19,017 bases of DNA, from positions 3,524,888 through 3,543,904 of the forward strand of contig JAHNZQ020003150.1 of the NCBI GenBank assembly GCA_019155205.2. The letters run 5' to 3'. The notes under the pieces are model-generated. The model was not told where the DNA came from. It saw only the letters and a program-made list of their open reading frames with translations, and ran no database searches. This DNA comes from Gracilaria vermiculophylla (taxonomy: Eukaryota; Rhodophyta; Florideophyceae; Gracilariales; Gracilariaceae). Of this stretch, positions 1 through 8,599 are shown in pieces (within the stretch, counting starts at the first letter, position 1; each line of letters begins with the position of its first letter). The translations under genes and the position numbers were made by a program.

Positions 1-242
1 TTGCAGCTGTTGAATCAGTCGTGGTTGTCAAAAACATCCGTGAATTGGTGCCGTGAAGACAGATCTTTGCGGAACTTGATTTGCACCGTAGGCCGTTTTT
101 CAAGTTAATAATTCGAAATGTAAACGCCTGCGGATCAGATTTCAATGTATTTTTTTATTTTGCGTGATAGTGCGCTGACCTCATATGAGGTCAATTTGAC
201 CTCATATGAGGTCAGCGCACTGGTCCGATAGACACTAGCTAG
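1..242 (-). mobile_element. Palindrome-ended repeat family, copy A (terminal part)
   Basis: The reverse complement of this segment matches 7140-7340 along most of its length, including shared blocks such as AAGATCTGTCTTCA, ACATTTCGAATTA and ACCACGACTGAT. The outer end at about 223-242 reads, on the minus strand, CTAGTGTCTATCGG followed by CAGTGCGCTGACCTCA. The same end recurs at 5588-5619 and 7503-7530. The element runs leftward out of the window, so its other end is not visible and no target duplication can be tested. No coding sequence is seen. The ends contain CACTAG-like sequence, which recalls CACTA DNA transposons, but the class is inferred and could equally be a foldback or MITE family. 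Confidence 0.75.
169..221. repeat. Perfect 25-bp inverted repeat made of two 18-bp palindromes
   Basis: The arms at 169-193 and 197-221 are perfect reverse complements separated by ATT. Each arm contains the 18-bp perfect palindrome TGACCTCATATGAGGTCA (176-193 and 197-214). Related palindromes occur in the other copies at 7153-7170, 7528-7543, 7547-7564 and 7471-7488 (diverged). Another, around 5612-5621, is split by the Tc1 insertion. Such repeated subterminal palindromes could be transposase binding sites or cruciform-forming ends; that role is inferred. Confidence 0.9.
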
Positions 243-1090
243 TGGCCAAGCTACTACGACAAGAATACTCCTAAATGAACTTTACAACCTACTATTTCTG
301 CTTTTTTGCGCTCCCAGCCCATCACGGTAATCATGGGCGTCGTGACTGGACCTCGCCGCTGCATCTGGCACAGCGCCGTTGCGACCGCAGCAGTAGCCAA
401 GCGCTGGCGCTTGCAATGATGGCTCTCAGCAAATTCCTGGGCCACGCGGAGGGCGCGCAAACGCCGCACCACTTCGAAGGGAGCTCAAGACTTTGCCCGA
501 CGGGCTAAGGTGCGTCGTGGTGGCGGCGATCGACGACAACAGCACCAGTGACATGCGTGAGGCGAGAGCGGCTGTGTCGGTTCCGGGACGGTGGGCGGCG
601 ACGCCAGCGTGGCGGGCAGAACGTTCGCTTGAAAGGAACGTGCGTGGTGCCACTGCGCGATGGGAAGCCGCTTGAACAGCGCTGCGGAATGGGGCGGTTC
701 ACGGAAAGCTGAGGTGGCCGCGGCAGGGAGCGCAAGCGGTGTGGCATATTGTGCGAGAAGAGGGGCACTGTGATGACTGAAAGACACGGGAGAGGCGAGG
801 TCGTCGATGGCGACAAAACATACGGGGCGGTTTTTTTTGTAACACTGCGGAGCGGAAAATTCGATCCGAAAAGGATTCTGGCTGATTGTCGTCGGAGAAC
901 AACAGACTTTACGTCTACATTAGTAGATAATGCGTTGCGATCGCTTGTATAGCCCAAACCGACAATACTCCAATCGATACAGAACTCGAAGACAATGATA
1001 TTACATTGAAGACTGTCTTCGACACCACTGTTTGACGCAGGTTAGCTTGTAGAATACTTTCGTGGTTCTGAGTGGAGCAGCAGCTTATTG
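243..1090. other. No recognised gene; GC-rich stretch at about 300-860
   Basis: The stretch is clearly richer in G+C than its surroundings and carries several overlapping open frames of 60-150 codons on both strands. None resembles a family I know, and none has a convincing start, promoter or continuation. Overlapping open frames are expected by chance in GC-rich sequence. The segment begins directly at the outer end of repeat copy A. A decayed exon is possible but cannot be shown. Confidence 0.5.
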
Positions 1091-1155
1091 TGTGATTCAT
1101 TTTCTCTTTTTCAGGTTGCACAAATTAGCTGTGCGACCTGAAAAACAGAATCACA
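1091..1155 (+). repeat. Imperfect stem-loop of 65 nt
   Basis: The inner stem pairs 1107-1122 with 1130-1145 over 16 positions. Fifteen are Watson-Crick pairs and one is a T opposite G, which is a wobble pair in plus-strand RNA. The loop is 7 nt. An outer 8-bp stem pairs TGTGATTC (1091-1098) with GAATCACA (1148-1155), leaving an asymmetric internal loop of 8 and 2 nt. It could be a structured RNA, a precursor-like hairpin or the relic of a small inverted-repeat element. No promoter was seen immediately upstream. Confidence 0.6.
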
Positions 1156-1193
1156 ATATGTCAACAAATGCCTTTATCCAAGTGCTGGAGTGC

Positions 1194-1293
1194 TGATATC
1201 ACAGCGGTCCTCTGATACCACCTGCAAAAAGTGCTGATACCTTATCATATACATTCGGTCCATTGATATCACACTCTTCGAGAATTGATATCA
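1194..1293. repeat. Cluster of five TGATAYC motifs
   Basis: The palindrome TGATATCA occurs three times (1194-1201, 1264-1271, 1286-1293). The related TGATACC occurs twice (from 1213 and from 1234). The starts are 19, 21, 30 and 22 bases apart. CGGTCC also recurs at 1205 and near 1256. This could be a degenerate tandem repeat or a group of protein-binding sites; the sequence does not decide between them. Confidence 0.5.
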
Positions 1294-2644
1294 GATCAGA
1301 CCAACGTTCGTACGCCAACAGGTCATTATTTACTTGTTGCCACAGGATTTGGCGTTCAGTGCGCGCGTGATGTCACCGCCGGTATCATCCGAGTGCGGAT
1401 TGTCCATTGCTGGTACAGGGTAGTTGGCTAGAAATCAGCCGTGCGAGAAAGAAGGTATGTTGACAAGCACGTGCGGATATCGGGCACTCGCTTTTCAACA
1501 GAGTTCCTACTACTTTCCTTACTCTGATGACACATCTTCATATTCATGTGTGGACCAAATAAATCATTCTTCTATTCCAGGGTGTGAGTACCTGATGAAT
1601 AACTTCATGGAAAAGCTTATTTTAGCCGTGTACAGCTTCACATTTCTCTGCGAAAATGGCTATCGAGTCATTCGCGTCCGAAAATGACTCTCTCTCTGTC
1701 GAACGCGAAAGATATGGCGTAGAATGTTTGGTCCTCGTATATCCCTATGTTATTTTCAGGTACATTTCCAAAACAAAAGTTGGAATGTGCTCTCGCTGGG
1801 CTTGTGTCTTACTTTTGAAAACCACTATTTAGCTTCAGACATCCTACGCTCAGGGACCCATGTTTGTAACACAAGCCAGCTGATTTCTAAGAAACTGTTT
1901 TTTCAGAAGGCACAAATAGCTCACCATGTAACGTGTCGGAAAGTTAATTTGACTTTGAACTTGGCGAGTGAAGCCGACCTCGTTTCCGTTTTTCTACAGT
2001 ATTCCTAATGTGCCATACTTTATTTCAAATGAAAGCTGGGTGTCTTCGCCTCTTGTGCACCATATCGTGGCTTCCACCTCAATACAGAAAACAAACGAAC
2101 AAGTCAAACATTGTAGCGTTCCAAACGGTATTGTTTTCGTATAAATTTTTAATGTGTCACCCGAGCTTTTCACCACTTCCCATAATCTGCTATTCGCCCT
2201 TCCTTATCTTCTGTATGCCGGTGACTGAATGTGCAAAAATGAAAAGAACCAAACTATTGCCCTCATTGATTGATTTTGCCAACGGCACATCACAAATTCG
2301 TTAACAATCGCTCATTTTCTCCTTTTCTCGGCCGCTTTTATAGTTCCAGGTCTGTAGAGGCTTTTCTTCGAGAACATGTTTCCCGTTGTACACGCATCGT
2401 GTGGGATTTGATATTACTCGGCGGACCGAAGAATTTCTTTAAACCAAGCAGAACACTGTTTGCTAACAATACCTGAGTTTCAATCAAAGCTTTGACCATG
2501 TTCATACGGTTAACCAAAAAAAATTGGAACGACGAGAGAAATTTTCTCCTTTCCAAGATGGTTGGAGAACAAACGATTAGATTCTGTAACATGGCTGTAA
2601 TGAAAAATAAGCCATTAATCTATCGGAGCATGCGCTTTGCGGCA
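1294..2644. other. No recognised gene
   Basis: This moderately AT-rich sequence has a few short plus-strand open frames (94 codons ending at 2008, the next starting at 2008, 98 codons). They carry no recognisable domain, signal peptide or promoter. The last part (about 2500-2640) lies just upstream of the TATA box of the gene at 2733 and may include its proximal promoter. Confidence 0.4.
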
Positions 2645-2652
2645 TATAAAAG
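2645..2652 (+). promoter_or_regulatory. TATA box of the secreted-protein gene
   Basis: TATAAAAG is a consensus-quality TATA box, 88 bp before the ATG at 2733. A start of transcription about 30 bp downstream would fall near GCAACTCAG (2673-2681), which has an initiator-like CA. That would leave a 5' leader of about 50-60 nt. The transcription start is inferred. Confidence 0.6.
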
Positions 2653-2732
2653 CCTCGACACACGTTTTCCCCGCAACTCAGGGATCAATCTAGAGCCCAA
2701 CGCCTCAGCCAAAGCCTTTCAGTCAAAATCGC

Positions 2733-3203
2733 ATGTCTAATTTGGAACTATACCCTTCAAGTATGAGTTCTTACGGCTTTTGCATGAAGCAATTGGTGAT
2801 CGCGATCATGACATTCTTGCTCCTTTTTCCCATCACTTTTGCCAGGATCGCCATCTGCCGGCCAAACGGTATCTGCAGGTTCGACGGTGGACGTCGGATT
2901 CGATGTCTAAACCTCCCAAACGAAGGGCGCATGATTCTCCAAGTCCTGGTCGATAAAAAAGGGGGCGTTGAAGTGAGACAAATGTGGGTTGTCAGGGATC
3001 CTGGAGAAGGCGCTGTAAAACTGAGGCCATATTCTGTCACTGCGGCGGGAGGAAGCTCAAATGAAATGGATGTCAGCTGCAGTTTAGTGAACAGGAAACA
3101 AATAGTAATTTTTGGGATAAGTGAATTGTCTTCCCCTTGCCGAGGGAAGCGAGTGTTTACAGCGAGATATAATGAGGAGAGGTACAGCTGCTGCCGTGTT
3201 TGA
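2733..3203 (+). CDS. Small secreted cysteine-rich protein, function unknown
   Basis: This is an uninterrupted 156-codon frame with no introns. Residues 19-36 form a strongly hydrophobic segment (MKQLVIAIMTFLLLFPITFA, residues 18-37), typical of a signal peptide, with likely cleavage near residue 37 or 40. The mature part is about 116-119 residues and basic, with seven cysteines at 42, 48, 58, 116, 136, 153 and 154, ending in YSCCRV. This suggests disulphides in an extracellular or cell-wall protein. Three ATGs are possible, at residues 1, 11 and 18. The second (2763) has A at -3, the best start context, and the third would give a standard-length signal peptide. A good TATA box lies upstream. 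I do not recognise the family, so no enzymatic role is claimed. No canonical AATAAA was seen close to the stop codon. Confidence 0.6.
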   Translation: MSNLELYPSSMSSYGFCMKQLVIAIMTFLLLFPITFARIAICRPNGICRFDGGRRIRCLNLPNEGRMILQVLVDKKGGVEVRQMWVVRDPGEGAVKLRPYSVTAAGGSSNEMDVSCSLVNRKQIVIFGISELSSPCRGKRVFTARYNEERYSCCRV

Positions 3204-5063
3204 TGGATTACCCTCTTCGAAAAAAACTTACGCACTAAATGGATATATATTTCTCGTTTTGTTCTGTTTTGTCGGCGATTAGTAATGGGCATCGGCTATG
3301 GTGCAGCGGATGCAAAAACTGTATCTTGCGTGTTTGTGATATTTTCACATGCACCCTCTGAAATGATTCCTATCCCGTTTGTTGGAGTCTGTACTTCAAC
3401 ACAAGTCTTAAAGAAAATAACAAAAGTGAACTTTGAAAGCCAAGAATATCGTTGAAGTTTTTCTTACTCGATGCTGCTACTCAGGGCATAACCTATTCAT
3501 ATTCAAAGTCGCATTATATTTAGTTTTTTGAAACCTATTTTCATCCGAATCCTCCAAATTGTTGTTTACTGAACACAAGAATTTGAAAGATTGTAATCAG
3601 AACAAGAGATAACCTGCACTCGTTCCTTGTGATTATGTATTTTTTCGGGTGCCCTCACTTGGGAATTGGTGGTTTCATAATCCTCGAGTATTGCAAGCAG
3701 TAGCCTACAGTCTGGTAATAATGAAAAACAGTACAGTTTTCGTATTCTCTTTTATCGCTGCGCAATTATCTATTTTATTTATAGGGGAGGGCGGGAGATA
3801 AACAAATCGAGAAAACGTATTCAAGTTCAAGAAGGGGTATCATACCAAAATGACTTGGCCCATCAATATTAACTGTCCATATGGAGCACAGAAAAATCAT
3901 CTGAATGAATGAGGGCTGTCATGTAGCAAATTACAAATTTCAATCGAGTGAGAACATCAAGGCAAAGAACGATGCGCTTTTGCTCAGAATCATAATACAT
4001 GTGTAGATGTGGGCATTTGGCAGAACACCGACACAGGCTGCAAACCAATGAAACATTCAAGAACGCCGAAGTAACTTGGAGCGATTATTCGTGCACATGA
4101 TTTAGCTGAGAAAAACTTATTTCGGTACAGCTGCTCACCTCGTAAGTCGCTGTCACACACAAACGATATTTTTGAGCCGACAACAAGCGATTTCGACCGA
4201 GTGGCAAGCATAGGCTACGATCACGGTGGTGATGCACACACTTGGATCTGCAGCATGGTGTATCATTTTACAAAGACAGCATGCCTAATATTGTTGCCAC
4301 CAATGTGTGGGATGTACAGACTTTTGCTGATGTGTTGTACCAATGATTGTTTGTCATATTCCTGCGGTGCGTTTAATGCAGATTGGGCAGTAATTTATTC
4401 AGCTTTGAGTAACAGCAATGCTGATGTGTTCATCGGACCCAAACTGGAGCAAGGTAGCTCTTTCACGACGCTCGTTTTTGTTTTGTATTTATCCTGACTT
4501 AATTATGTTTTTTTTATATATATATCTTCTCGAATAGAGCTGGGCATGTTTTGCACATGAATATAAAACTTACCATCATGTGCTCGAAGAGGATGTAGCA
4601 AAATGTGCGCATTCGTGAAGGAAACACAAAACACATCAGTATCGTCGTGTCGTCCTGTATAAGATCGTATTGATCTCCGTAGCTGTGCCAAGCTCGCAAA
4701 ATAAATTTGTACAATAATGGCGCCAATGCAAATTTTCCTTATTGTTTATTTTATTCTGCCATAGACAGGCTCCTTGGCACATGTGTTTTCACGGGATGAA
4801 TAGCTCCAACATGTAGTGCATATAGGGGTTTGGGATTAACGACTAGGGTTAGAAATTCAAATTTTGATAGCACATTAAGAGCGTCATCAGCTTTTAAGAA
4901 TATTATTTATTTGTGAGAAATTTGAGTAAAGCAAATATCGGTTACATCCGCAAAGATCAAGTTGTTGCGTTAAAAGCGTATCTTTACAGTTTTGTAAAAT
5001 CTTTTTTACTCTGCTACTGGTTTAGAACAAAGAAATTTTGATGTTTTGTTGCGTTGTCCGATT
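3204..5063. other. No recognised gene
   Basis: This AT-rich sequence has only short open frames (98 codons or fewer) that show no family resemblance. There is an AT dinucleotide run at about 4515-4525. The first few hundred bases after 3203 should hold the 3' end of the secreted-protein transcript, but no strong polyadenylation signal stands out. Confidence 0.4.
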
Positions 5064-5573
5064 CTACGTAGAATCGCATGGGCTATGGTAAGATTGTTGT
5101 TTGCACGCATAAACTGTAGGATGGGCGGTATAAGTTCGTTTTAGGCGAGAAAATGGATTTATTGCGTCGCAGGAAACTACTTGCGCATAAGGTGCACTGG
5201 TGGCGATACTGTGAGAAGTGTTGGACCGCAACCGCAAAAGATCTTTTATTGAATCAGGAGCACGAAAATTTTTGAGGTTCTTTTTTGCCCATCGCGGGTC
5301 GCGGGGCTCATACTTTGGGCGCTGTATTCTTTGGAGGAAAAGGAACGCGACGAAAGAGGGGTGCAACGGCATGAAACGGAGCAAAGACAGCGGCGTGGCG
5401 GTTACTTGATGATGCGCACATCGCGTTAGTGCCTCAGTATGCTCGGCGGCGAAGAGGAGGATGGCGAAGCACTTGCTGGTGCGGGGCCCCAGCTCGCGCA
5501 GCAGTTGCATGCAGCGAGCGGCGAGATACCCGACATTACAACACACGCGGCACAGCTCGGGCAGAGATAACAT
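5064..5573 (-). CDS. Hypothetical 169-codon open frame, doubtful gene
   Basis: An ATG-started frame of 169 codons reads on the minus strand. Its first 60 residues are rich in Leu, Cys and Ala (LRELGPRTSKCFAILLF), and its end is Ser/Thr-rich. No domain is recognised. The first half lies in a GC-rich patch (about 5270-5580), where long chance frames are more likely. The ATG sits 15 bp from the outer end of repeat copy B (5588), so any real gene may have lost its 5' part to that insertion. No TATA box can be assigned. It could be a gene fragment or chance. Confidence 0.2.
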   Translation of the reverse strand: MLSLPELCRVCCNVGYLAARCMQLLRELGPRTSKCFAILLFAAEHTEALTRCAHHQVTATPLSLLRFMPLHPSFVAFLFLQRIQRPKYEPRDPRWAKKNLKNFRAPDSIKDLLRLRSNTSHSIATSAPYAQVVSCDAINPFSRLKRTYTAHPTVYACKQQSYHSPCDST

Positions 5574-5621
5574 GAATGGATGGGCGCCAAGTGTCTATGG
5601 GCCCAGTGCGCTGACCTCATA

Positions 5622-5651
5622 CAGTGCGCGAAACCAGAATAAGGCCACCGG
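5622..5651 (+). repeat. Left terminal inverted repeat of the Tc1-like element
   Basis: The repeat begins CAGTG directly after a TA, as Tc1/mariner ends do, and continues with AAGGCCACC. It pairs with 7110-7139, which carries AAAGCCACC at the same distance from its end. Confidence 0.85.
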
Positions 5652-5844
5652 CTTCTTTCTTATTCACACATTCTGTGGTATAGAAAGAAGTTTTGTACCA
5701 GTCTGTTTCTTCAACTAAACAACATTTGTAGTTGCGCCGCTCTGTAAAAAGCCAACTCTTTCCATTTTACGTATAGCGATAGAAAAATTAGAAGAGAAGA
5801 CAAAATCTAATTAAAATCCATGACTAGAAACACATTTATTTCAC

Positions 5845-6844
5845 TCAATACTTTGTCGTTTCTCCCTTTTTTTCCACAACTTGAACACAACGCTCATATA
5901 GGGGCTTGTATCGCCTTTCTTAGTATTTATTTGTCAGGTCGTTCCAACAATCAATCACCAGTTCACATAAAATTCCAACGTCCATAAGTTGGCGCTGATT
6001 GGCGTACATTCGGGAAGCCAATAGCCCTCAAATGTTCTCCATAATATTGAAATCTGGTGACATAGCTGGCCATGAAAGCAAATCAACGTTGCGGTCTTCT
6101 AGCCATTTTGTAGTATAGACGGACTGATGTATAGAGGCACCATGGTTTTGAAACGTAAACGAATCTTCGAATGTGTCAGCTGCAAACCGCAAAATTTCTT
6201 TTTGTAATATTTCGCAGTACTTCTAAGAATACACACTCCCTTTGCAAGCCACTAACGTGCTTAGCCAATACAGCGAAAATGCTCCCCATGACATGATAGA
6301 GTCCCCACCGTTCTGTCTTTTTGAAAAAATAGCTTCTTTTTTCCGTATGTCATGTCAATAGAAAGCAAAATCATTTGGACCATCAAGGTTCAACTTCTTT
6401 TCATCAGAGAAAATAGTTGTTTTCCACTGTTCCAATGAATATATTATTCCATGACGAACCCAAAATTCCCCTTTCTTTTTTGTGGCGTTCCATCATCATT
6501 AGTACGGTTTTAATTTTTTTATATATCAAATTCGGGTCTTCTTGCAGGGTCTGTTGCACTCTTTGGACAGAGACTGGTACTGAAAGAGAGTTTCAAAAAT
6601 TTCTATCAAACAGACTTGATTTTGACGCTGCACGAAGCATAGCTCTACTGGCTGTCGATGACAAACTTTTGTTGTTTGAATCCTTAAAACGCATGTCGTA
6701 CTCCCATGATCCTTTGAAAAATTCTGTATAACAGTTAGAAAGAGATTTAGAGTGTCAGCAATTTGTCTTTGCGAGCAACAGTAAACTTTGGCAACCAATA
6801 TAATTCCTTTTTTCTTTATCGGAAAGGGGTTTAACACGTTCCAT
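5845..6844 (-). pseudogene. Tc1-like transposase pseudogene (DD34E family)
   Basis: The minus-strand reading starts at an ATG at 6844 (MERVKPLSDKEK) and ends at 5845, about 333 codons, the usual length. After a one-base frameshift at about 6810, the N-terminal helix-turn-helix region is recognisable (IILVAKVY, SQRQIADTL). A second frameshift lies near 6480-6500. The catalytic core contains FSDEKKLNLDGP, in which the first Asp is intact, then FQNHGASIH, LLSWPAMSPDFN and MEN. The second catalytic Asp is His (codon at 6142-6144). The final Glu is present and lies exactly 34 residues further on. In-frame stops include two at conserved Trp positions (6355-6357 and 6028-6030). The enzyme would have cut and pasted the surrounding transposon and is certainly dead. 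Confidence 0.9.
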
Positions 6845-7109
6845 TTCTTTTGAATTTGTTTTGTAGAGAAGTTAAAAAAATAAGATGGAATGATCTTGGT
6901 GTTTAAACCACTTTATAGCGCGCTTTTAGAAACAGTTAAAGAAAACAAAATTGAAATTTAATTGTATTATGCAAGGCTTTATCGTGATTAGGTTACTGGA
7001 GGCCGCAGACATTTTCGTAGTGTACTGTAACTTGATAAATAAATTTTGAATGTCTGGAAAGAATGTGCTTCAGGGAAAAAAAGTTGTTCAGCAAGATCTG
7101 TAAAAGTAA

Positions 7110-7139
7110 GGGGTGGCTTTATCCAGATTTGGCGGACTG
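7110..7139 (-). repeat. Right terminal inverted repeat of the Tc1-like element
   Basis: Read on the minus strand it begins CAGTCCGCCAAATC. It ends immediately before the TA at 7140-7141 and mirrors the left repeat with eight mismatches in 30. Confidence 0.85.
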
Positions 7140-7497
7140 TATGAAGTCGAATTGACCTCGCATGAGGTCAGCAAACCATCACACAAAATTAAAAAGTATG
7201 TTGAAACTTGATCCGTGGGACTTTACATTTCGAATTAGAAACTTCAAAAACAGCCTACGGAACTAATCAAGTTCTCTAAAGATCTGTCTTCATTGTACCA
7301 ATTTACAGATGTTACTGACTACCACGACTGATCCAAAAGTTACCAATGCTGTTTCAGTGTAGTAGAAATGGTTCAGCACTGAAGGTCTAGAAGACACCAT
7401 AAAGGTATTATTTGGAAAAGAAACTCGAAAACTTTCAAATGTTTTTGTACAATTTAAAGGTTAGTAAACTCGACGTTATATGATGTCGCTGCTCCAG

Positions 7498-7660
7498 TAG
7501 ACACTAGTGTCTATCGGACTGGTGCGCTGACTTTATGAGGTCAAGTTCACCTCACATGAGGTCAGCGTACAATCACGCATAATTAAAAATTAAAAATTGG
7601 GATAAGACCCGTAGGACATTAGATTAAAAAACTTTCAATTCATATATATTGTTCTCCAAG
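7498..7660 (+). mobile_element. Palindrome-ended repeat family, copy C (left end)
   Basis: CTAGTGTCTATCGGACTGG followed by GCGCTGAC matches the family end. Two diverged palindromes follow at 7528-7543 and 7547-7564, then CAATCACGC and an AT-rich interior similar to copies A and B (GTAGGACATTAGATT). The similarity fades after about 7650, and no right end was found, so the copy is decayed or truncated. Its first bases form the 16-bp perfect palindrome TAGACACTAGTGTCTA (7498-7513) with the end of copy B. Confidence 0.65.
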
Positions 7661-8599
7661 GCTGCCTGTAAACAGTAATTAGTAGTAAAATACGAAATGA
7701 GAAATCTAAGCAGGTCAGTGCTCATCAGAACACATGCGAGAAACTTCTTCTAAGTTCAAACCTCGCTGAGTTTCTAAAAACGCAAAAACTCTTTCGGAAG
7801 CTCGACAAAATTCTATATATATTTAAACTCTACGAACTTTTTCAACACCGAATTCAACAGTAATCGTAGTAAATTGACATCAAATACAAAAGCTGTCTTG
7901 TAATAGAGTTTTAATAATGCAACAAAACCAAAATATCGCGGATTGAAGTAGTAAGACACCTAAGATTAAAGTACCTTGCTAAACTTTTGCATTGCAATAT
8001 AGACTTCTACTTGAGACACCATATATTTTCCAAGTTTTTGACATTCTTTTTATATTATTTGCTTCTCTATACCGTGACACTGCTCAATATTTTTCAAAAA
8101 TATATATATATTGGTACCAGTGTGACATAAAATCTTTTTGTTTCTTTTCATAAATATCACGCATAACATGAAACCTTCGACTTTTTCTTACACCTGCAAA
8201 ATTTTCATCTTTTTAGATATAAAGCTTTGATAAAGATTCCATTTTTTGTTTCCCTTCTTCTATTGGAATGCATGAAATGCAAGCCAGGGCCCGGAAACAT
8301 TTGCCATTGAAATATATTTTCTTTTTCTGTTTCATTTCTGTTCATTGGTCCAGTATCGTCCCAATTATTTTCTATTAATTTATCAGCAAACGCGCAATAG
8401 AACTGGTTGGAGGTTTACACGCTTCTGCTTCCATTTGCTGCTTTACACCATTTCCAAGCGCCCTCAATGCAAATCGCGAAAATGGAGTATTTGACTAGTA
8501 ATGACCACTTTTTCACTCTTATTTTCTTCTCAAGATTCAAATCATTTTTTCGTCATCTGTTATAACAATCGATCATTAAACATGTTTTGTAATATTCTT
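7661..8599. other. AT-rich stretch without recognised genes
   Basis: No open frame of useful length and no recognisable RNA were seen. There is an AT dinucleotide run at about 8101-8110. The 3' end and any 3' LTR of the neighbouring copia relic should lie in the upper part, but I could not find a sequence here that repeats the region beyond 13035. Confidence 0.4.

Larger units (their letters stand above)
5622..7139 (-). mobile_element. Complete but inactive Tc1-like DNA transposon (1518 bp)
   Basis: The terminal inverted repeats start CAGTGCGCGAAA on the left (5622-5651) and CAGTCCGCCAAA on the right (7110-7139 reversed), with about 22 of 30 positions identical. TA target duplications lie at 5620-5621 and 7140-7141. 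Removing the element and one TA restores the palindrome of the surrounding repeat, which confirms both ends. The size is typical for Tc1-like elements. The single transposase gene is on the minus strand and broken. Confidence 0.9.
5588..7507 (+). mobile_element. Palindrome-ended repeat family, copy B, split by a Tc1-like element
   Basis: The left end at 5588-5619 matches the family end (AGTGTCTAT, then CAGTGCGCTGACCTCA). The match resumes at 7142 right after the Tc1 insertion and follows copy A to about 7340. The right end is a diverged inverted copy. On the minus strand, 7507 leftward reads CACTAGTGTCTA, then CATCATATAACGTCGAGTTT in place of CTCATATGAGGTCAAATTT. Without the Tc1 insert the element would be about 400 bp with inverted ends and no coding capacity, which is MITE-like. 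Element limits are accurate to a few bases only, and target duplications could not be assigned. Confidence 0.7.

Noticed and set aside
505..957. 150-codon minus-strand frame in the GC-rich stretch
   Set aside because: Several overlapping frames are open here on both strands and composition is biased. The translation is Ser/Pro/Arg-rich without any motif.
2008..2304. TAATG overlap of two open frames at 2008, suggesting translational coupling
   Set aside because: The window is eukaryotic, and neither frame has a recognisable product or a promoter.
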